NCBI RefSeq assembly: GCF_932526225.1
Contig: NC_064045.1
Location: 10,628,022 to 10,692,021, forward strand
Origin: Nematostella vectensis
Lineage: Eukaryota > Cnidaria > Anthozoa > Actiniaria > Edwardsiidae
Length of the DNA: 64,000 nucleotides
Direction: 5' to 3'
Position numbers and translations under genes: made by a program. Under the pieces are notes generated by a model that was given only the letters and a program-made list of their open reading frames with translations, had not been told where the DNA came from and made no database searches. Positions within the stretch are counted from its first letter, which is position 1. The number at the start of each line of letters is the position of its first letter. Positions 54,001 through 63,000 of the stretch are shown piece after piece.

Positions 54001-57000
54001 TGAACTGAGTCGCTAAGGTGCATGTGCGTACTTCAGTGGAGGTCTTTTGTAACGCTCATAACAATGAACTGAGTCGCTAAGATGCATGTGCATACTTCAG
54101 TGGAGGTCTTTTGTAGCGCTCATAACAATGAACTGAGTCGCTAAGGTACATGTGCGTACTTCAGTGGAGGTCTTTTGTAGCGCTCATAACAATGAACTGA
54201 GTCGCTAAGGTACATGTGCGTACTTCAGTGGAGGTCTTTTGTAGCGCTCATAACAATGAACTGAGTCGCTAAGGTGCATGTGCGTACTTCAGTGGAGGTC
54301 TTTTGTAGCGCCCATAACAATGAACTGAGTCGCTAAGGTACATGTGCGTACTTCAGTGGAGGTCTTTTGTAGCGCTCATAACAATGAACTGAGTCGCTAA
54401 GGTGCATGTGCGTACTTCAGTGGAGGTCTTTTGTAGCGCTCATAACAATGAACTGAGTCGCTAAGGTACATGCGCGTACTTCAGTGGAGGTCTTTTGTAG
54501 CGCTTATAACAATGAACTGAGTCGCTAAGGTACATGCGCGTACTTTAGTGGAGGTCTTTTGTAGCGCTTATAACAATGAACTGAGTCGCTAAGGTACATA
54601 CGCGTACTTCAGTGGAGGTCTTTTGTAGCGCTCATGACAATGAACTGAGTCGCTAAGGTACATGCGCGTACTTCAGTGGAGGTCTTTTGTAGCGCTCATA
54701 ACAATGAACTGAGTCGCTAAGGTACATGCGCGTACTTCAGTGGAGGTCTTTTGTAGCGCTCATAACAATGAACTGAGTCGCTAAGGTGCATGTGCATACT
54801 TCAGTGAAGGTCTTTTGTAGCGCTTATGACAATATGGAATCTGATAAGTCATGTCAGTCAGATGGGTACTGTCTGTCGCATGTGTCAGTCGAATCTATAT
54901 TGATGAGTTTAGTAAGTGTCCAATTGGCATGCTGTAAATCTTACATTTTCCCCTTCAGGTTGTTGCCCCCAAGAAAGAAAAGCTAGCCGCTGCAGAGGCA
55001 GAGCTCGCGATCCAGATGGAAAAACTCAACTTGAAGCGTGCGGAGCTGAAGGAGGTCGCTGACAAGCTGCAGGCTCTGAATGACGAGTTCGATGCCATGA
55101 CAACCAAGAAGAAAGAACTGGAGGCAAATATCGATCTGTGTGAGAAAAAGCTGGATCGCGCAGAAAAGCTGATTGGGGGACTGGGTGGGGAGAAGGAGCG
55201 TTGGACGGAGACTGCACGATTGCTTGAGGATAGGTAGGCGGCTGCTTCTTTTTGTTGAGCGAAAACGGAAGTATGGGGGAAGGGTATTTTTCCCATGTCG
55301 ACCTGATAGGGATGCTTGTCGTATTTTTTAGGGGTCAAAATCGGGGCTCTGCCTCTCGGGCTTGCGGAAGCACTCGTGTTTCGTACTGTTTTAAACACCT
55401 ATTCATTTTATTATTGTGCCCCCTAGATGAAATTAATGGCTTCATCTTCTAGTCACCTATCTCTTGGAAATGAGAACCTGACTTGTATCAATAAATAAAT
55501 AAATTTCTATCGATATAAGACTCTGGTCAATAATTTCCAACTGCTAAACCGCTTCCCGGCTTCCGTCATTCAAGCTAATGGAATTTGGTGTTTTTTTATT
55601 GGTCAGCGCCTTGCGGAGAGGTGGCGAGATTTGAAGCCATTTCAGTGCTGGCCAATGAATCTGCTTCAAAGATTTTTGAATGACTTAAGCCAGAAGGCGA
55701 TTTAAGTGTTCAAAATCTTCGGCAAGAGATCGCAGAATATTGAAATTTTCGAACTCAAACCTGGTGTGTCCATGTTTGTTTACAGCCGTCATGCCAAATT
55801 TTGAAACTTCCCGTTTTACCATCAAGTCTCAAGCTTCAAACCGTTTAAAAGGCTCAAATGTGGTACTAGGGCAATAGGATATTGATTACATAGCTGTAGA
55901 GAGATGTTTTAATCACAAAAAGTTTTCGTTTCTGAGCCAGTCGTACGACGATTCACGACATGCTTCTCAGCCAATGAGAGCATGCATAGCATAAATAATA
56001 AACTTTTTTATAAGGGAACGAAACCTCTTCTTACAACTTCCATGGCCATCTCTGTTTCCAGGTTTTTCAAGGTCACTGGTGATGTCCTCCTTTCGTCTGG
56101 GGAAGTTGCCTATCTCGGGCCATTCACCGTTGACTTCAGAAATGTACGTACACCCCAACCTCCCCTCCCTCCTCCCCTCCCCCCATGTGTATGCCGTATT
56201 GGGCATGCGCTCAGACATCCAGGACATACGGCGGGCGAAGGGCTGAACCTTTGCTTGTTTGACAAAATAAAGAGATAGTCATAGTAAAAAGAATAAAATC
56301 TAATAAAATCCTTCTAAAACCTTTGGCTTTATGTGTATATTCTCATATTATTAAATGACTTTTATCCCTTTCCTCCCCTCTCATGTATAATATTCATGTG
56401 CTTCCCTCCTCTCTCACGTATAATATGTATGTGCTTCCCCCCCCCCTCTCATGTATAATATTCATGTGCTTCCCTCCCCTCTCATGTATAATTTGTATGT
56501 GCTTCCCTCCCCTCTCACGTATAATATGTATGTGCTTCCCTCCCCTCTCACGTATAATATGTATGTGCTTCCCTCCTCTCATGTATAATATGGATGTGCT
56601 TCCCTCCCCTCTCACGTATAATATGTATGTGCTTCCCTCCCCTCTCATGTATAATATGTATGTGCTTCCCTCCCCTCTCATGTATAATATGTATGTGCTT
56701 CCCTCCCCTCTCATGTATAATATGGATGTGCTTCCCTCCTCTCTCATGTATAATATGTATGTGCTTCCCTCCCCTCTCATGTATAATATTCATGTGCTTC
56801 CCTCCCCTCTCATGTGTAATATGTATGTGCTTCCCTCCCCTCTCATGTATAATATTCATGTGCTTCCCTCCCCTCTCATGTATAATATGTATGTGCTTCC
56901 CCCCCTCTCATGTATAATATTCATGTGCTTCCCTCCCCTCTCATGTATAATTTGTATGTGCTTCCCTCCCCTCTCACGTATAATATGTATGTGCTTCCCT

Positions 57001-60000
57001 CCCCTCTCACGTATAATATGTATGTCTTCCCTCCTCTCATGTATAATATGGATGTGCTTCCCTCCCCTCTCACGTATAATATGTATGTGCTTCCCTCCCC
57101 TCTCATGTATAATATGTATGTGCTTCCCTCCCCTCTCATGTATAATATGTATGTGCTTCCCTCCCCTCTCATGTATAATATGGATGTGCTTCCCTCCCCT
57201 CTCATGTATAATATTCATGTGCTTCCCTCCCCTCTCATGTATAATATTCATGTGCTTCCCTCCCCTCTCATGTATAATATGTATGTGCTTCCCTCCCCTC
57301 TCATGTATAATATTCATGTGCTTTCCTCCCCTCTCACGTATAATATGTATGTGCTTCCCTCCCCTCTCACGTATAATATGTATGTGCTTCCCTCCCCTCT
57401 CACGTATAATATGGATGTGCTTCCCTCCCCTCTCATGTATAATATTCATGTGCTTCCCTCCCCTCTCATGTATAATATTCATGTGCTTCCCTCCCCTCTC
57501 ACGTATAATATGGATGTGCTTTCCTCCCCTCTCACGTATAATATGGATGTGCTTCCCTCACCTCTCATGTATAATATTCATGTGCTTCCCTCCCCTCTCA
57601 TGTATAATATTCATGTGCTTCCCTCCCCTCTCACTTATAATATTCATGTGCTTCCCTCCCCTCTCATGTATAATATTCATGTGCTTGCCTCCCCTCTCAT
57701 GTATATTATGTATGTGCTTCCCTCCCCTCTCATGTATAATATTCATGTGCTCCCCTCCCCTCTCATGTGTAATATGTATCTGCTTCCCTCCCCTCTCATG
57801 TATAATATTCATGTGCTTCCCTCCCCTCTCATGTGTAATATGTATGTGCTTCCCTCCCCTCTCATGTATAATATGTATGTGCTTCCCTCCCCTCTCATGT
57901 ATAATATGTATGTGCTTCCCTCCCCTCTCATGTATAATATGTATGTGCTTCCCTCCCCTCTCATGTATAATATGTATGTGCTTCCCTCCCCTCTCATGTA
58001 TAATATGTATGTGCTTCCCTCCCCTCTCATGTATAATATGGATGTGCTTCCCTCCTCTCTCATGTATAATATGTATGTGCTTCCCTCCCCTCTCATGTAT
58101 AATATTCATGTGCTTCCCTCCCCTCTCATGTGTAATATGTATGTGCTTCCCTCCCCTCTCATGTATAATATTCATGTGCTTCCCTCCCCTCTCATGTATA
58201 ATATGTATGTGCTTCCCCCCCTCTCATGTATAATATTCATGTGCTTCCCTCCCCTCTCATGTATAATTTGTATGTGCTTCCCTCCCCTCTCACGTATAAT
58301 ATGTATGTGCTTCCCTCCCCTCTCACGTATAATATGTATGTCTTCCCTCCTCTCATGTATAATATGGATGTGCTTCCCTCCCCTCTCACGTATAATATGT
58401 ATGTGCTTCCCTCCCCTCTCATGTATAATATGTATGTGCTTCCCTCCCCTCTCATGTATAATATGTATGTGCTTCCCTCCCCTCTCATGTATAATATGGA
58501 TGTGCTTCCCTCCCCTCTCATGTATAATATTCATGTGCTTCCCTCCCCTCTCATGTATAATATTCATGTGCTTCCCTCCCCTCTCATGTATAATATGTAT
58601 GTGCTTCCCTCCCCTCTCATGTATAATATTCATGTGCTTTCCTCCCCTCTCACGTATAATATGTATGTGCTTCCCTCCCCTCTCACGTATAATATGTATG
58701 TGCTTCCCTCCCCTCTCACGTATAATATGGATGTGCTTCCCTCCCCTCTCATGTATAATATTCATGTGCTTCCCTCCCCTCTCATGTATAATATTCATGT
58801 GCTTCCCTCCCCTCTCACGTATAATATGGATGTGCTTTCCTCCCCTCTCACGTATAATATGGATGTGCTTCCCTCACCTCTCATGTATAATATTCATGTG
58901 CTTCCCTCCCCTCTCATGTATAATATTCATGTGCTTCCCTCCCCTCTCACTTATAATATTCATGTGCTTCCCTCCCCTCTCATGTATAATATTCATGTGC
59001 TTGCCTCCCCTCTCATGTATATTATGTATGTGCTTCCCTCCCCTCTCATGTATAATATTCATGTGCTCCCCTCCCCTCTCATGTGTAATATGTATCTGCT
59101 TCCCTCCCCTCTCATGTATAATATTCATGTGCTTCCCTCCCCTCTCATGTGTAATATGTATGTGCTTCCCTCCCCTCTCATGTATAATATGTATGTGCTT
59201 CCCTCCCCTCTCATGTATAATATGTATGTGCTTCCCTCCCCTCTCATGTATAATATGTATGTGCTTCCCTCCCCTCTCACTTATAATATGTATGTGCTTC
59301 CCTCCCCTCTCATGTATAATATGTATGTGCTTCCCTCCCCTCTCATGTATAATATTCATGTGCTTCCCTCCTCTCTCACGTATAATATGTATGTGCTTCC
59401 CTCCCCTCTCATCTATAATATTCATGTGCTTCCCTCCCCTCTCATGTATAATATGGATGTGCTTCCCTCCCCTCTCATGTATAATATGTATGTGCTTCCC
59501 TTCCCTCTCACGTATAATATGTATGTGCTTCCCTCCCCTCTCACGTATAATATGTATGTGCTTCCCTCCCCTCTCATGTATAATATGTATGTGCTTCCCT
59601 TCTCTCTCATGTATAATATGTATGTGCTTCCCTCCCCTCTCACGTATAATATGGATGTGCTTCCCTTCTCTCTCATGTATAATATGTATGTGCTTCCCTC
59701 CCCTCTCATGTATAATTTGTATGTGCTTCCCTCCCCTCTCATGTATAATATGTATGTGCTTCCCTCCCCTCTCATGTATAATATTCATGTGCTAATATAA
59801 TATGTTTGTGCTAATATGATTTGATTCACATCCCCTTTCTCCCCCCGTTAGGAATGTATTGACGGCTGGGTAAAAGAGTGCACCACCCGTAAGATCCCGT
59901 GCTCAGAGTCCTTCTCGCTCAACGCCACACTCGGCGATGCCGTCAAGATTCGAGCATGGAATATCTGCGGGCTCCCTGTGGATGCATTCTCAGTTGATAA

Positions 60001-63000
60001 CGGGATCATCGTTGACAACGCACGTCGCTGGCCTCTTATGATTGACCCGCAAGGTATGAAATTAGGCGCACTTGGTGGCCACAGTCTTGATTCATGATTT
60101 ATTTTTTTATTTTAAAGAAGGCCAATCACGCCGCCTTTTTATGCTCAAGCTGAATGACGAGTCACACAAAGCATCAATTTCCACCGGCTAATTCAAGCGA
60201 GTAACCAAGATATTGTCAATCAAATTTTGTTTATAATGTATCAGACCTCGTTCGTAGATGGGTATTTTGAAGTTTCCTTGCAAATGAACTGTTGTATTTT
60301 CAATGATAAGAAGTGGTGGGTCGACATTCTTTAAGAAATTTCGAAATTCTAAAGACAAATTTTTATACGCTTATTTCAAATTTCGATATAAAAGATCACA
60401 ATAGTTTTCCGAACTTAGCCGATGGAAATGAATGCTTCCTCGCACTTGATATCTAGCTAGGGTGATAAAATGCCGGCTGACAGATATCCTTTATCTTGGT
60501 ATCCTAGTATGCATAACTGCCGTAATTAAGGAACTCAAAGGCTGCCTGCTGGGGATCTTTTTCCTTCGTCTTTTTTACGGCCATCTTGAAAAGAACCCTC
60601 GGAACACTCATTTTTTTTTTTATTTCGGCATGCATGCGCTCAGCCCAGTCCCCCATAGACCAGTTCGACGAAGTCTGGGGCCTGGACAGTGCTGAATAAC
60701 GTATGCGCATGCGCGTGCTCTAGGGAAAACAAACACAATCATAGTGTTGAATCGTTCGAGTAAAAGCACAAAAGGCTGACTTCACTCGTTGTTTTGACAA
60801 ACTGTACAGCATTAAAACCATACTGTACAAAAGGTGACAGATTTGTTTTATTATAAAGGAGTCATGAAGAAAATTTTAGCTTCAGCTTTGCGCTAGTTTT
60901 CTTACCATTTACCAAGATGTGACAGTTCGCCGGTAAAATGCCGCCATTTCAAAACAAAAGGGCTGGTTTAACCACGGGCTATAGGATAATCTGACTACGA
61001 AATGAAGTCTAATGTCTGGTTAGTGTTGAATAAAGCACGTCACGACGCGCTATGTAACCGCCACCGCCTGGTAAATGAATAACATGGGGAAGGAAAAAAG
61101 GCGCCGCTGGGGGTCATGTTACTCAGACAAGACATTAGACTTCATTTCGGAGTCCGATTATCCTATAGCCCGTGGTTTAACCGCGCGGTACTGGAACTAG
61201 CCTTGCGTTTTTCAGCACTGCCGCTGGCCTGTGTATTGCACAAAAATGCGCTCAGCGCAGTCTCCCATAGACCAGTTCGACGAATAGTGGCCTATGCACT
61301 GCGAGGCAGAGATCAGAACGACTGCATAGTAGAATATTGAATATTGACCTTTCTCATCAGGACAAGCCAACAAGTGGATCAAGAATATGGAGAAGGAGAA
61401 CAAGTTATCTGTCATCAAGCTGTCGGATGCGAACTATGTACGCACCCTTGAAAACAGCATCACGGTAAGACCATGTCCGCACTCTTGAGAACTGCATCAC
61501 GGTAAGACCATGTCCGCACTCATGAGAACACCATCACGGTAAGACCATGTCCGCACTCTTGAGAACTGCATCACGGTAAGACCATGTCCTCACCCTTGAA
61601 AAGAGCATCACGATAAGACCATGTCCGCACTCTTGAGAACACCATCACGGTAAGACCATGTCCTCACCCTTGAGAACTGCATCACGGTAAGACCATGTCC
61701 GCACTCATGAGAACACCATCACGGTAAGACCATGTCCGCACTCATGAGAACACCATCACGGTAAGACCATGTCCGCACTCTTGAGAACTGCATCACGGTA
61801 AGACCATGTCCTCACCCTTGAAAAGAGCATCACGATAAGACCATGTCCGCACTCTTGAGAACACCATCACGGTAAGACCATGTCCTCACCCTTGAAAAGA
61901 GCATCACGGTAAGACCATGTCCTCACTCATGAGAACACCATCACGGTAAGACCATGTCCTCACCCTTGAAAAGAGCATCACGGTAAGACCATGTCCTCAC
62001 CCTTGAAAAGAGCATCACGGTAAGACCATGTCCGCAGTCATGAGAACACCATCACGGTAAGACCATGTCCGCACTCATGAGAACACCATCACGGTAAGAC
62101 CATGTCCGCTCTCTTGAGAACAGCATTAGCCTGCATAGCAAGCTCAAAGGGTTGGGAAAAAAGAGAGACGAGGCGAGGCGCGCGCTAGTGAGAGGGAAAG
62201 ATGAGGGAGGGCTTGCAGCCGACCCCTGGTTTTTCCGTATAAACGGTAAATTGCATTTTGCTTGGCCGAGAAGCCTTGTGCGCGCTATTCGAGGTTTCGA
62301 TCATTTCTGGCGTTTTAAATGAATAGAGTTATCACTAATCCTTCTTATTGAATACCTCGAAACCGTTTAGAGATCACGTGACCTTTCTGGGTGGCAAAAC
62401 AAAAAAATAATCAAACAAAAATATCCGAAATGACTGCGCCCGTCACACCAGAGAACGACGAAAGAATAAAATCTTAAAATGAAACTAAACCCTTTATAAA
62501 AAATCAATTCAGGATTTTTTTCTCGTTTACGCTGAATAAGTTGCTTTTTGTTGCTGTTTTTTGCCGCTAAAAGGCTGAGCGCGCGCTAGTTTGCCAACCA
62601 AACAGTCACGTGATCTCTTAGCCCAAGTCCCCTGTAGAAGTCCGTTCGTTCCACTCTGCGTCGTCCAGTCCAGAATGCATTGCGTTGTTATATATTTAAA
62701 CTTGTTTTTTTCAGTTTGGGACCCCTGTATTGCTGGAGAATATCGGAGAGGACCTGGATCCCATTCTTGAGCCTCTGTTGCTTAAACAGACATTTAAGCA
62801 AGGCGGAGTCGAGGTATGTTCTTATGGCGAGGCTGTGGTCTCGTTACAAATGTTTCGGTAACGGTTATGCGTTGCCTGAATGTGTGTGCCTGGGATACTG
62901 ATTTATTATATCGACGCCGACGTGAAAAGAGTTATACGAGCTAAATGATTTATAAGAGTTATATGATCATGATAAATCATATATGATCGCATATGTTTTT

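Noticed and set aside
56383-59800. Open frames of 304 to 961 codons on both strands
   Set aside because: They arise because the 33-bp unit is a whole number of codons without stops; peptides are pure repeats, no splice or start context, and the region lies between dynein exons 57 and 58.
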